A stretch of 64,000 nucleotides of DNA. Origin: Candidatus Altimarinota bacterium. Lineage in GTDB: Bacteria > Patescibacteriota > Gracilibacteria > BD1-5 > UBA6164. A model generated the notes under the pieces. The model did no database searches and had not been told where the DNA came from. It saw only the letters and a program-made list of their open reading frames with translations. The stretch lies in contig JACFNZ010000004.1 of the NCBI GenBank assembly GCA_019454605.1, positions 30,587 through 94,586 on the forward strand, written 5' to 3'. Positions 23,640 through 35,035 of the stretch are shown one piece after another (positions within the stretch are counted from its first letter, which is position 1; each line of letters begins with the position of its first letter). The translations under genes and the position numbers were made by a program.

Positions 23640-24632
23640 ATGCTAAAACTTTTAAAATATTTATTTATAATTTTTATCTTAATATCTATTTTTTGATATT
23701 ATAAATATTCTAGTTTAGAAAACAGATTTTTAAATGAAAATAAAAATATTGAAGTGATATCTTGAGATACTTTAACAAATGTTTTAGTAAATCAGTTTTG
23801 ATATAATAAGATATTTTTAAAAATTTATTTTAAAATAAATAAAGATAAAAGTATAAATATTCAAGCTTGAAACTATAGTTTTAGCTCTTGAGAAAATATA
23901 AATGATATTATAAAAACTTTTACTAAATGAACTAAAGCTTTAGAAGAAAAAATAACTATTTTAGAATGATGGAATATTTATGATATAGATGAATATCTAA
24001 CATCACTAAATTTAATAGAAAAATGAACTTTTATTTCTAAAGCAAAAAATATAGATGAATTTAAAAGTGAATATACTTTTTTAAATTGATTTATTTCTTT
24101 AGAGTGATTTTTATACCCAGATACTTATTTTGTAAACAAAAATACATTTATTTTGGATGATTTTATAAAACAAATGCTAAAAAATTTTAAACAAAAAGTA
24201 TTTGTAAATTTGCTATATACTTTAGATGAAGATAATTTAAAAGAAGTTATGATACTTTCATCAATAGTTGAAAAAGAAGAAAAAAATGATTTAGAGAGGC
24301 CAACTGTTGCTTGAATATTAAAAAAAAGATTAAAAAATAATTGGATGATTTGAGCAGATATTACAGCTTGTTATGCTTTTGAAATAACATCAAAAGAGTG
24401 TCAAAAAAACTTAGTAAGATATATTTATGAAAAAAATGATTATAACACTAGAACGATGACTTGATTGCCAAAAACTCCTATAAATAATCCTAGTATTTCA
24501 TCAATAGAGGCAGTTTTAAATAGTGATAATAATACTCCATATTGGTATTATCTACATGATAATAATTGAAAAATACACTATTGAAAGACAAATGAGGAAC
24601 ATATACAAAATAAAAACAATTATTTAAAGTAA
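23640..24632 (+). CDS. mltG: endolytic murein transglycosylase
   Basis: 330 residues. Cleaves nascent glycan strands in the membrane and sets their length. N-terminal membrane helix (LKYLFIIFILISIFGYYKYSS), LysM-like region, then the YceG catalytic domain: LEGFLYPDTYFV, MILSSIVEKEEKNDLERPTVAGILKKRL with the catalytic Glu in VEKE, and GLPKTPINNPSISSIEAVLN. Its stop codon interlocks with that of the opposing glycosylase gene. Confidence 0.92.
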
Positions 24633-25298
24633 TTTTTCATAATTTACCCAAATTATAGCATCAAGATGAAGGAGTGGAATATCTAGTTTATAGGAAATAT
24701 TTTTATAAAAATCATTGATAGTTAAATTTTTATCATTATTGTATATTTCATAAATTTTTGTAAGTCTTGAATCAATAGGAATACTTATTTCTTTTGGAAA
24801 CTCTATAAATTTATCAAAATATATTCTAGCTCAATATCAAAACATTTTTACTCAAAAAACAATTGTTTTTTGAGTGTTTTTTTGCTTCATTACTTTTGCT
24901 AAATCATTATTTAATAAAAACATATTTTCATAATATTTTTCTTGATTTTTTATAAAAGTATCTAAAAAAGGTTTTAATTTATTTAACCTATTTATTTTTG
25001 TTTCTACAAATCTTTTATTTCATTTAGATGCTTTGATAAAAATGCTTAATTTTTCAATTAATTCATCAATATTATTAATTTCATTTATTATAAAATAATT
25101 ACAAAATTCTTCCCAATATCTTTCTCAAGTACTTGATAATTGATAACAAATAATTGAATTTGCTAAAATTAAAGACAAATAAAAATCTTTATTTTTTATA
25201 TTAAAATAAAGATTTTTTAAATAAATAAATTGTAAATCTTTTTCTTCTATTTCTTTAAAATTTGAGTTTAAATTTTTTAATTTTGAAAAAATATCCAT
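24624..25298 (-). CDS. AGOG-like 8-oxoguanine DNA glycosylase/AP lyase
   Basis: 224 residues. All-helical; the pattern KTIVFGVKMFGYGARI (K151) followed by PIDSRL (D186) matches the catalytic Lys and Asp of the AGOG group of helix-hairpin-helix glycosylases, which excise 8-oxoguanine and nick the backbone. The spacing of 35 residues is close to that in archaeal AGOG. The last part DIPLLHLDAIIWVN also fits. It starts in an overlap (TAATG) with the upstream 3D-domain gene, so the two are translationally coupled. Its last 9 bases overlap convergent mltG. Family assignment from memory of the motif. Confidence 0.62.
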
Positions 25299-26506
25299 TA
25301 TTTTTTATAACTAAGTAAATCTTTTTGCTTTAATAATTGAGTTTCAAGTATTATTGCAAGTTCATTTTTTAAAGTTTCTTTTGTTTTAGGTCAAAAAACT
25401 CAAGCTCAAGCTTCGTTTTTTGAATTTATTAAGTTATTTTTTAATTGATAATTTATTAAAGCATTTTTTGTTGGTTCTCAAAACTTTGCAGTATCTTTTA
25501 CTTTAAAAAATCACAAAGTTTTTAAAGTTTTTTGTAAATTTCTTACATTTTCTCAAACATCTCATAATTTTGGAGATCCTATTTGATTAAAATGATTTTC
25601 TATTTTATTATCAACAGTTTTTTTAATAAAAGCTAGTTCTTTTTGTATTTTTTGTTCTTTTTCTTTTGCTATAGCATAATCTTTATTTAATTGATTCAAT
25701 GATTTTGCTCAAAAGTATCAAGCTTCAGTAGAATTTTTATCTTTTATAATTTTTGAATTAACTTGGTATGAGATTAATTCATTTTTTATATTTTCATATT
25801 TTCAATTAATTTCTCCTGTGTAAAGTCACATTTCTTTAAAAATATTTTGTAGTTTTTTTACTTCATTTTCATTTGGATTTTCTTTATCTATATTTAAAGA
25901 TGAGATTAATTTATTTTTAACTTCTTCTTTTTCTTGTTTAATATCATTTAAAGTAATTTCTTTTACTTCATATTTTGTTAAAATATTTAAAGGAGCAGGT
26001 AATGCATCAATATTTATTGAAACAGGAGTTTCTTTATCTGCTAGAACATATCAAGAAAGCTCTTTTTTTCAAAAACTTAAAGCTCTTGCTAATCATTCAT
26101 CTCCATATCACATCCATATATCAAGTCTATCGTATTTATATCATCTTGTTTCATTTGGGTCTGTTGAAACAATAGCTCATCATCTATCAGAAACTTCAAC
26201 AATTCAAATTCAATCAAGATGTATTTTTGTTCAAAAAGGATAATTTTTAGGTGCAGCTATCATTCAAGGATAAACTGCTTTTCCTGAAGCTCATCTAATT
26301 CAATTTCAGTTTAGTTTTTTATCTGCTTCATAACTTCATTTGAAGTAATATTTTTGATTAGGTAGAGGAGAGTAGTATGCTGAAACTATAAATTTATTAT
26401 TTAAAGCATATATTTCATTAGATGCTTGAACAGTTTCAAATGTTAAAAATGATAAGTTTAAAAATAAAATATTAAAAGTAATTATATATGAAATGATTTT
26501 TTTCAC
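25298..26506 (-). CDS. secreted 3D-domain protein with peptidoglycan-binding domains
   Basis: 402 residues, starting with GTG at 26504-26506 (no in-frame ATG gives the signal peptide KKIISYIITFNILFLNLSFLTF). Residues about 45-130 form a 3D (Asp-Asp-Asp) domain: YPFGTKIHLDGIGIVEVSDRG and later DRLDIWMGYG, the double-psi barrel of MltA- and RlpA-like murein enzymes. A Lys/Glu-rich helical middle follows. Two peptidoglycan_binding_1-type repeats occur (KKLQNIFKEMGLYTGEINGKYE and NVRNLQKTLKTLGFFKVKD..GPKTKETL). Likely an exported glycan-cleaving enzyme. Confidence 0.82.
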
Positions 26507-26621
26507 TTGTATTTTTTATATGATAAAGTAATAAATTTAATCTTTTTTTGCAATTGTTTTTTTGCTTATTTTAGATAAATTTATCTCCTTTTTTATAAAA
26601 ATGTTTACTTATTATACTAAA

Positions 26622-26670
26622 AAAAAATATTTATCAAGTTTTATTTTTTCTCTTGATAAATATTTTTTTA
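26622..26670. terminator. hairpin with A/T flanks
   Basis: ATATTTATCAAG / CTTGATAAATAT arms around a T-rich loop, flanked by A and T runs, in the gap between the 3D-domain gene (minus) and tRNA-Gln (plus). No gene ends here, so it may be a leader structure. Confidence 0.5.
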
Positions 26671-26696
26671 TAAATAAGATAAAAATATCTTTTTAT

Positions 26697-26771
26697 TTGG
26701 GATTAGCCAAATGGTAAGGCAAGAGACTCTGAATCTCTCATTTATAGGTTCAAATCCTATATCCCAAGCCA
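26697..26771 (+). tRNA. tRNA-Gln (anticodon CUG)
   Basis: 75 bases with encoded CCA. Acceptor TTGGGAT/ATCCCAA, D stem GCC/GGC, anticodon stem AGAGA/TCTCT with loop CTCTGAA (anticodon CTG at loop positions 3-5), T arm ATAGG-TTCAAAT-CCTAT, discriminator G. The U1-A72 pair is typical of glutamine tRNAs. It reads CAG; since CAA dominates in these genes, a UUG isoacceptor must be encoded elsewhere. It ends one base before the thrS stop codon on the other strand. Confidence 0.93.
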
Positions 26772-26772
26772 A

Positions 26773-28578
26773 TTACAAACTTTTTAAATTAATTTCATTT
26801 TTTAGTTTTTTTATAAAATCATCAAAAGATAAATTTTCTTGAGTTTTTCTTCTTACATCTCTTAAAGAAATTGAGTTATTTTTTACTTCTTCTTCTCATA
26901 AAACTATTAAATAATTATTTTTTTCTATTTCTCAATTTCTAATTTTTTTAGAAAAACTATCACTACTATCATCAACAGAAACTAAAATTCCTTCTTTTTT
27001 TAATAAATCTTTTAATTTATAAGCATCATCATAAAAATTTGGAGCAACAGGAACTATACATACTTGTCTTGGAGATAACCATAAAGGAAATGCTCATGCA
27101 AAATGTTCAATTAATATTCACATAAATCTTTCTAAACTTCCTGAAATTGCTCTATGAATTACAACAGGTTTTTCATCAACTCACTCTTCATTTTTAAATG
27201 ATAATTCAAACCTATTTGGTAAATTAAAATCACATTGAATAGTTGCAAGTTGCCATTCTCTACCAATACAATCTTTAAACATAAAATCAAGTTTTGGTCA
27301 GTAAAATGCAGCTTCTCACTCTACTTTTTTATATGGTAATTTATTCGCAATAGCAGCTTCTTCTAAAGCTCATTCTGCTTGTTGCCAAACTTCATCTGAA
27401 CCTAAGTATTTTGATTTATCTTCTCATCTAACAGACAATGAAACCCAATAATCGTTTATAAGTCACATAGTTGTATAAAACTCTTTTATAATATCAGTTA
27501 TTAATTTTACTTCGTCTTTTATTTGAGATACTCTACAAAATAAATGTCAATCATCTTGAGTTATAGATCTAACTCTTGTTAAACCTGATAATTGCCCGGT
27601 TTTTTCATCTCTATAAACTGTTGCAGGTTCAAAATACCTAACAGGCATATCTCTATAACTAAACTGATTATCTCAAAAAATTTGCATATGATGAGGACAA
27701 TTCATAGGTTTTAGATGAAATTTTTCCTTTGAAGTTCATCCATGAACTACAAACATATCTTCTAAATAATGTCCAGCATGACCTGAAGTAATGTATAAAT
27801 CTTCTTTTGCTAGATGTGGAGTCCAAACCCTCTCATATCAATGATTTTTATGTAATTCCCATAAATAATCTTCAATTGCTTTTCTAACAATCATTCAAGC
27901 AGGTTGTATTAAAGGAAGTCAAGCTCAAACTTTTTCTGATAAAGTAAATAATTTTAATTTTTTTCATAAAATTCTATGATCTCTTTTTTTAGCTTCTTCA
28001 ATCATTTTTAAATGACTATCAAGTTCTTCTTTTGTATCAAAAGCAAGTCAATAAATACGAGTAAGCATTTTATTATTGCTATCTCATTTCCAATAAGCTC
28101 AAGCTATTTTTTCTAGTTTTACAGCATTTGGATCAAGTTTATTTGAATTGTCAACATGAGGTCATTCACATAAATCAATGAAAGTTTGTTCATCTTTTTG
28201 ATTTTTATTTTCATAAAATGATATTTCAATTGAGCTTCAATATTTATCAAATAAATCATTTACATGTTCTATTTTATAATCCTCTTTAATATCTTTTAAT
28301 ATTTTAATTGCTTCATCTTTTGAGAATTTTTCTCAATTTTCATTTTTATCAATTCTAATAAATCTTTGATTTTGTTTGATTAATTGTTTTAAGTTTTTTT
28401 CAATGTTTTTTAAATCTTCTTCTCAAATAATTATATCTCAAAAATCAAAATCATAATAAAATCAAGTATCAGTATCTGGTCAAAAAGCAAGTTTTACTTC
28501 TTTTGAGTAAATATTTTTTACAGCTTGAGCTAGTAAGTGGGCATAAGAATGTCTTTTTGTTTCAATAGGGAAGTCCAT
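26773..28578 (-). CDS. thrS: threonyl-tRNA synthetase without TGS domain
   Basis: 601 residues. Charges tRNA-Thr. It begins directly at the editing-domain zone ([36 protein letters not shown]), so the N-terminal TGS domain of about 60 residues is missing. The catalytic core shows motif 2 ([12 protein letters not shown]), the zinc-binding [22 protein letters not shown] and motif 3 ([16 protein letters not shown]). The anticodon-binding domain ends in EINLKSL. Preceded by a structured leader with terminator hairpin and its own promoter. Confidence 0.96.
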
Positions 28579-28745
28579 ATTTTTGTTAGTTAATAAATAA
28601 AAAAACTTCTTTTAAAAGAAGTTTTTTAAAAAATTTTATTTTACCAAATAAAACTAAAAAAGTTCTTTTTCTAGAAGTTTATAGTTTTTGGGGTTACAAG
28701 TTGTGCGAAGTCCATCATAAATGTCTTTGGTAAAAAAAATAACTA
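28579..28745 (-). promoter_or_regulatory. thrS leader with attenuator-like terminator
   Basis: About 165-base transcribed leader on the minus strand. A closing helix joins TTTTACCAAA (near 28735) with TTTGGTAAAA (near 28640). Inside is a GC-richer stretch and a 15-codon reading frame from ATGATGGACTTC to TAG (28714 down to about 28670) with two Thr codons. It is followed by an intrinsic terminator (28599-28627: AAACTTCTTTT/AAAAGAAGTTT, then T7) 20 bases before the thrS ATG. AAACTTCT in the leader (near the TAG) repeats the terminator's 5' arm and could compete for the 3' arm. No canonical T-box consensus is seen. Confidence 0.6.
28599..28627 (-). terminator. terminator hairpin inside the thrS leader
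   Basis: 15-base arms AAAAAAACTTCTTTT / AAAAGAAGTTTTTTT with no loop bases beyond the central T/A; followed by T-rich sequence on the minus strand, before thrS. Confidence 0.75.
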
Positions 28746-28750
28746 AAAAT

Positions 28751-28778
28751 ATATTATTGAAAAAAAATAATTTGTCAA
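28751..28778 (-). promoter_or_regulatory. putative promoter of the thrS leader
   Basis: On the minus strand TTGACA (28778-28773), a 16-base spacer, and TAATAT (28756-28751). Transcription would begin just ahead of the closing helix of the leader. Confidence 0.5.
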
Positions 28779-28802
28779 AATTTGATTTTTTTTATCTAAA
28801 AA

Positions 28803-30773
28803 CTAATTAATTAAATTATTTACTATAAACAAACTTTCTGATCTTGATATATTTTTATTTGGTTGAAAATAACGAGTTTTTCAAAAATAATCATCCCAAG
28901 TTTTATTTTTTAATATATTTTTTGATAATATTTTTCTATTTGCTGGTAAGTCTCTAAAATCCATAAAGTCGTTTCAAGAATATTTATCTAAATCGATATA
29001 TTTTCAAATTAATTCAAAAAACTCTATTCTTGTAAAATAATTATATTTATCATTATCTTCTTTTAATAATCAAACTATTTTCTCTAAATACCTATTTTTA
29101 CAGTCATTATTAGAACAGTTTTGCAATTTATAATTTAGATAATTTTTAATTAAATTAATTCAATCTTCTCTATTTAAATCATTTGTTGGTAGAAAATATC
29201 AATTATTTATTCAAGTTATCCATCATTTTTGAGAAATATTAACAATATCTTGATAATAAGGAGTTGATACAAGTAAATCTTTTGGCAGTATTCAATTTAA
29301 TTGTTTATTTGAAACAACTTCATTTTTTGAATTTAAAATTAAAATTTCATTTAATCAATTTTTTGTTAATTTATAATTTATTAAAATTAATCATAAAAAT
29401 GCATCTTTTGAAGAAAATTTTACTTCAGTTTTTAATTGTTCTTCGCTACAATCTTTATTAAAAGTATAGTTTAATAATTTTTGATTTGGAACTTTTTTAA
29501 TACAAAACTTTACAGAATTATCTTTTGATTTTAGTGTATAATCTCAAGAAAAATTAAATCAAATTATATTTACTCAAGCTCAATCTTTAAAATAAAAAGC
29601 TCATTTTTTTACTTCTGATAATACATTATTTGTATTTAATAAAAAATTTGTTTTTTTAGGGATTATAGCTTTTTTAGTATCAAAACTTGCAAAGTGTAGT
29701 GTTTTAAAAAATGTTTCTCATATATAAATTGAAATACTTGCTTTTCAAGATATTTTTGGAGTTACTAAAAAATCTCTAAATCAATTATCTATTTGTAAAA
29801 TTCAAGTTGGGAAAATTGATAATCTCTTAGTATCATACTTAAAATTCATATCTCAAGGAAAGCTTCAATTGAAAGGTTTTTTAGTTCTTTTATCAATTAC
29901 AGATATTCTAAAAGTTCAAGATTTTCATAACTCTATATTTCCTCATACATTAAGTATTTTAACATCTACTTGATAATATTTTAAAAATTCTTCTATTTCT
30001 CTTTTTAATATTTCTTCTCTAGATAAAAGTCAGTTTTGAGAAATATTTTCTCCTTTAGGTTTATCTATATTTCCTCATCATTTAATTACTGCTCAATTTG
30101 TTTCTAAAAATAATAATGGGTCTATAGTATTATTATCTAGTGATTGAAAACATATGTTTGAATTTACTATTTTATCATAATTTTTTTCAGGACAATTAGA
30201 CCAATACCAAGGCCCTCTTCAAGAAACTGCTAAATCTATTTGAAAATGAAGATGATTTCAAGTACTATTTCAAGTTGATCAAACTTCTCATATTTTTTGA
30301 TTTGTTTTTACTATATCTCATACTTTTACAAGTATTTTATGCAAATGAGCATAATTTGAATAAATTTTTTTTCAATTTATAGTATGTTCTATTTTTATAA
30401 CATTTCACCAACCTCAATTATTAAATTCAGCATAAACTACTTTTCAGTCAGTCATTGCATAAACTGGTGTTTTTTTTGCTGTTGCTATATCAACTCACTG
30501 ATGTCATCAATTTCCTACATCCCATCAATAATTATAAGTTGATCACCATAAAATAGTATAAACTCTTCTAAATAAACTATAATCATTTTTATTTTTAGAA
30601 TAATCTGTAGTCTTTAAAATAGGTAATGACATCTTACAATCATTTGATAATGTATCAAAATCTTGAAACCTACAGTCTACTTTACTCATTTCTTGTATAG
30701 GATAGACTAATTCTTGAGCATATAAATTAGTTGGAAGCATAAAAAATAACAATAAAAAAAATCACTTTCTCAT
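28803..30773 (-). CDS. secreted M23 metallopeptidase with C-terminal repeats
   Basis: 656 residues. Signal peptide (RKGFFLLLFFMLPTNLYA). The LytM/M23 domain at about residues 75-190 has HQGVDIATAKKTPVYA (zinc His and Asp), YSNYAHLHKI and the closing GNHLHFQIDL, so all zinc ligands are kept. It should cut peptide cross-links of peptidoglycan. The remaining 460 residues contain a beta-rich middle and a Cys-containing region ending with DDYFGKTRYFQPNKNISRSE, which resembles an SLH-type surface-attachment module. The end SRSESLFIVNNLIN fits SLH too. TAG stop. Separate from MFS gene by 73 bases. Confidence 0.85.
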
Positions 30774-30828
30774 CTCTTAAAATTAAATTATTAAATTAAA
30801 AATTAACCTTAAGTTTAGTGATTTTTTT
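30754..30828 (-). promoter_or_regulatory. inverted repeat spanning the M23 gene start
   Basis: AAAAAAATCACT in the gap after the MFS gene pairs with AGTGATTTTTTT in codons 3-6 of the M23 gene, with a loop of about 45 bases that contains the ATG. On the minus strand the structure could act as a terminator for the MFS gene or mask translation of the peptidase. Confidence 0.4.
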
Positions 30829-30846
30829 TATTAATCAAAATTTATT

Positions 30847-32430
30847 TTACATAAAATCAATATCTTTTGATTTTTCTTTTTTTAAACTTTCTTTACTAAA
30901 TAAAAGTAGTTCTTTTCTCATTTTTACCATACTAAATACAAAAAAACAAAATATAAATAATCAAAATATGATAAAAAATAAATTAAATCAAAATATTTTT
31001 ACTATTAATGCTCAAAATAATATTCAAATAACATTAGCTCAATTTAATATAATTTTTAAAGGAGCTCGTGAAATAGTTGAGTCAATTTCTTTTAAGTTAA
31101 ACTTTTTAGCATATTCTTCATCATAAAGTCAAGAAAAAAAAGATTGTGCAAGAGGCATGGTTGCAGCATATCATATACTATTTATAACTCAAAAAAGTAA
31201 AACAAAATACAATTTATCTGTAATTCAAAAAAGTATTAAAGATATTGCTGAAAGTATATTTCAAAATATAATTACTTTAAAAACTCATATTTTTTTAGAT
31301 AAATTAATAAAAAATTTTTGAGAAGCAAATGCAGGTATTATAAGTAGTCACAGTAATACATATCAAGTAAATAATCATTTTGTTTGTTTAACTACAAATT
31401 CATCTGAATTTAATCAAATAATTTTTTTTAAAAATTCTATTAGATAAGTAGCAACAAAAGTATCCCAAAATCAATAAATCATTATCAAACACAAAAACCA
31501 TAATATAAAAATATTTCTTGGTATTTTAGTTAAAATAACATAAAAAGTATTAAAAGATTTTATTGACGATTCATACACTTCTTTAAAATTAATTTGTTTT
31601 TTAATCTCAATAGGTTTTAATAAAATTATTTTTGAAGTTCTAGATAACTCTATTAATTTTTTTGTATTAATTTGTCATATTATTTCATCTTTTTTAGAAA
31701 GTAAGTCATTTTTTAAAACATCAAGTTTTATTTTTTTTATTTCTCAAAACTCTAATGTTTTTTCTTTATTATCAAAATATTTTAAAATAAAAAATAAAAA
31801 TCAGATTAAAATTACTATAAATAATAAAATAGCTATTTTTATATTAAAAGAAAGTAATATTCATGAAAAAATAAGTCATATCATTGCTCATCATCAATTA
31901 TATATATTATATTTTGATAATATACTAGCATATTCAGAAGGTGTAGAATTATTAAATATATATGATAAAATAGTTACATCAAATGATTCTTTGATAATTC
32001 AATAAAAAATAGATGCTCAAATTAGAAGTATGATATTTAAAGAACTATTTAAAAAAACTAGTCAAAAAGAAGCTGTTTTTTCTAAAAGTCCATTTCATCC
32101 TGGTAGAAAGGACGATATATCTTCAAAATAAATAAATTTTAAAAATATTAAACAAGCTATAATCATAAAAGATGCTCCTATTATTATAAAATTTTTTGGT
32201 TTAATATATTTTTGCAATGTTCAAATAGGTATATCTAAAACTAAAGCTGTTAAATTTCAAATTCATAAAAATATACCTACTAGAAGTATTGATTCAAGTA
32301 ATAATCAAAAGAAAAATACAATTGTAAAATGAAATAATATCCAAGCAAATCAAATAAATACTCAAGTATTATACATATTATTTAACCTTACTTGATTTTC
32401 ACTACTTTCAAGTGTAACAAAGTTTGTCAT
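30847..32430 (-). CDS. MFS-like membrane transporter
   Basis: 527 residues with about 12 hydrophobic helices in two halves linked by a cytoplasmic Lys/Glu-rich loop (KTLEFGEIKKIKLDVLKNDL...KKQINFKEVYESSIKSF). Each half begins with a helix pair of MFS type (GVFIGFAWILFHFTIVFFFG; MIYGFWDTFVATYLIEFL). I cannot name a substrate. Sits between dnaA and the M23 peptidase on the same strand. Confidence 0.6.
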
Positions 32431-32518
32431 AATTTTTTAACCTAATTTTAAACTTGTAATAATTATACCTTATTTTTCATTTTTTTGCAATAAAAAAATT
32501 AAGATAAACTTAATTTCT

Positions 32519-33949
32519 TTATATTCAAATTCAATCTCTTAAATAATTTATATCATATAATAAATTTTTATCTTTTTTTAACATCACTTCAAGTTTATTA
32601 CAACTATATAAAACAGAAGCATGATTTCTTCAAGAAAATATATTTCAAATTCTTTCATATGTATAATGTAATTTAGTTTTTAATAAATACATAGCTACTT
32701 GACGAGGAATCATAAATTCTTTTTTTCTATTTTCTCATAATATTCATTCTTTTTCAATTCAAAAATGCTTTGAAACAGCATCTATGATATCTTCATAACT
32801 CCTTATAGTAGTTTTTTTTATACTTTTTGTTTCTCAAAGTAAATCATCTGTTATTGAAAGTTTTTTTAATTTTTTTGCAACTCTATCAAGAGTTGGTGTT
32901 AAATAATGTAATTCATACTCAGCAATTAATTGATTTAATATTCATTCAATTTCTCTAATACTATCTGTTACATTTGCTGCTATAAATTCAGCCACATCTT
33001 GAGGGATTAAAAATTCTCTTGCACGAGCTTTTTCTTGCAAAATAGCAAGACGAGTTTCAAAATCTGGTTTTGAAATATCAACTATAATTCACCATTCAAA
33101 TCTAGATCTTAATCTAGGTTCTAATTCTGATAAATCTTTTGGTGGTTTATCTCATGAAATAATTATTTGTTTTGAATTATCATATAAGATATTAAATATA
33201 TTATATAATTCATTTTGTGTTTGTTCTTTTTTTTGTAAGAATTGAACATCATCAATAATTAAAACATCAACTTCAGCATATTTTTGTCTTAATCTTTCAA
33301 CTCATTTTTTCTTAACTGCAGTTACATATTCTGTAATAAATGTATCTGTAGTCATATATCTAACAACTTTATCTTTAAATTTTTTTAAAATTGCATTTCA
33401 AGTTCATTGTAATAAATGTGTTTTTCAAAGTCATACTTCTCAATAAATATATAAAGGGTTGTATGATTTTCAAGGATTTCTAACAACTGCTTCACAAGCA
33501 GAAAATGGTAATTGGTTTGAGGGTCAAACAATAAAACTATCTAAAGAATATCTTAAATTAACTGTTTTATTTGTATCGTCTGCTTTTAGTGGAGTTTTTG
33601 AATTTGTAAAATTTGGTTGAGTAATTCATTTTTTTTGATTTTTTGAATAATCTTTTATAAATTCTCTACAATCAATAACTTCTTTATTTGTTGGATTTTC
33701 AATATTAAAATCAACAACTAATTCTATTTTTTCTATTTGAGGTAAAATCTCTTTTGTAGATTTTAGTATTAAATCATAAAATTTAGCATCTAAATTTCAT
33801 TTCATAAATTCTGAAAAAACTCAAAAAACAACTTTTCTATCAGTTATTTCAATTATAGAAATCATTCTAAAATAAACTAAAAAATCTCATTTTTTTATAT
33901 TTTTTAAAATCTTTCCTAAAATTTCACTTAATACTTCAAAATTATTCAT
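32519..33949 (-). CDS. dnaA: chromosomal replication initiator DnaA
   Basis: 476 residues. Binds origin DnaA boxes and opens the duplex. N-terminal domain I ([18 protein letters not shown]), AAA+ domain with Walker A GEVGLGKTHLLQ and Walker [13 protein letters not shown], sensor region [24 protein letters not shown], and DNA-binding domain IV with [13 protein letters not shown] and [15 protein letters not shown] (usual GRDHSTVL). No dnaN or rpmH neighbour. No DnaA-box cluster (TTATCCACA-like) is visible in the flanking 185 bases. Confidence 0.97.
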
Positions 33950-34061
33950 AATTTTATATAAAAATCAAAATTTACAATTAATATTAAATAAAAAATTTGC
34001 TTTATTTATATTTAAATTAAAATTATAGAAAAATAATAATAAGTCAAACTTTAATTTTTAC

Positions 34062-34091
34062 TTGACAGTTATTATTGTTTAAATTTTTTAT
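34062..34091 (+). promoter_or_regulatory. putative promoter
   Basis: TTGACA, 18-base spacer, TTTTAT, 45 bases before the lytic transglycosylase ATG, in the divergent dnaA gap. Confidence 0.4.
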
Positions 34092-34135
34092 ACAAAAAAG
34101 AACTCTTTACTTTTAGCTAACTAATAAGAAATAAA

Positions 34136-35029
34136 ATGAATTTTTTAACAAAATATTTTAATATTATTTTTATAAGTTTAATTGCTTTATTTATTATAGT
34201 TTTTGTAAATTATAAAATAGATAAAGTTTATAATATTTGAAATTCTATTATTTTTTCATATCCAACAAAAATACTTGATTTTGCTTGAGAAAAATTACCT
34301 AATTTTCAAACAAATTATTTAATTAAAGAAAGGTTTGATAAAGAATTTTTAAATACTTCATATAATTTATATCAATTTTTATTATATATAAAAAGACTTC
34401 CTTTATATATGCCTTTTATTGAAGAACAATTAGAAAAAAATAATATACCAAATGACTTTAAATATCTTCCCATAGCTGAAAGCGCTTTAAGAAATGATGT
34501 TGTTTCAAGTGCTTGAGCTAGTTGAATTTGGCAATTTATGCCCGATACAGCAAAAGAGTATTGATTAATTGTAAATAATGAAATAGATGAAAGATATAAT
34601 TTCAAAAAATCAACTATAGCGGCTATGAAATATTTAAATCATATTCATGATGTTTTATGAAATTGGACTTTGGTTGCTGCTTGATACAATATGTGACAAA
34701 ATTGAATTAAAAATGCTTTAATTAAGCAAAATGTAGATAATTATTATGATTTATATTTAAATGAAGAAACTTCAAGATATATATTTCGTATACTTGCAAT
34801 AAAGTATGTATTAAAAGATTATGAATTAAAAAAAGACAAAATAAATCAATTAATTTGATGACAATATCAAAAACCAAATATAACAACTATTAAAGTCTGA
34901 AAAATAGATGATTTAAAAAAGCGGGCTTTAGAAAATTGATATGATTACCAAATCATAAAAAACTTAAATATGTGGATATTAAAAGACTACTTGCCTAATT
35001 GAGAATGGGAAATAGATTTAATTAAATAA
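34136..35029 (+). CDS. membrane-anchored lytic transglycosylase (SLT, MltD-like)
   Basis: 297 residues. N-terminal membrane anchor (NIIFISLIALFIIVFVNYKI). The GH23 domain has FKYLPIAESALRNDVVSSAGASGIWQFMPDTAKEYGL with the catalytic Glu in AESAL, then WTLVAAGYNMGQNGIKNAL, the usual AYN motif as AGYN. It cleaves the glycan chain of peptidoglycan. LysM repeats of full MltD are absent. Divergent from dnaA; convergent with the DUF2304-GT2 gene. Confidence 0.9.
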
Positions 35030-35035
35030 TAAAAA

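Noticed and set aside
28579..28745. T-box riboswitch
   Set aside because: The conserved AGGGUGGNACCGCG element and specifier loop layout are absent; a UGGU occurs only in the closing helix.
32519..34135. Replication origin beside dnaA
   Set aside because: The 185-base gap is AT-rich but shows no cluster of DnaA-box-like 9-mers, and dnaN is not adjacent.
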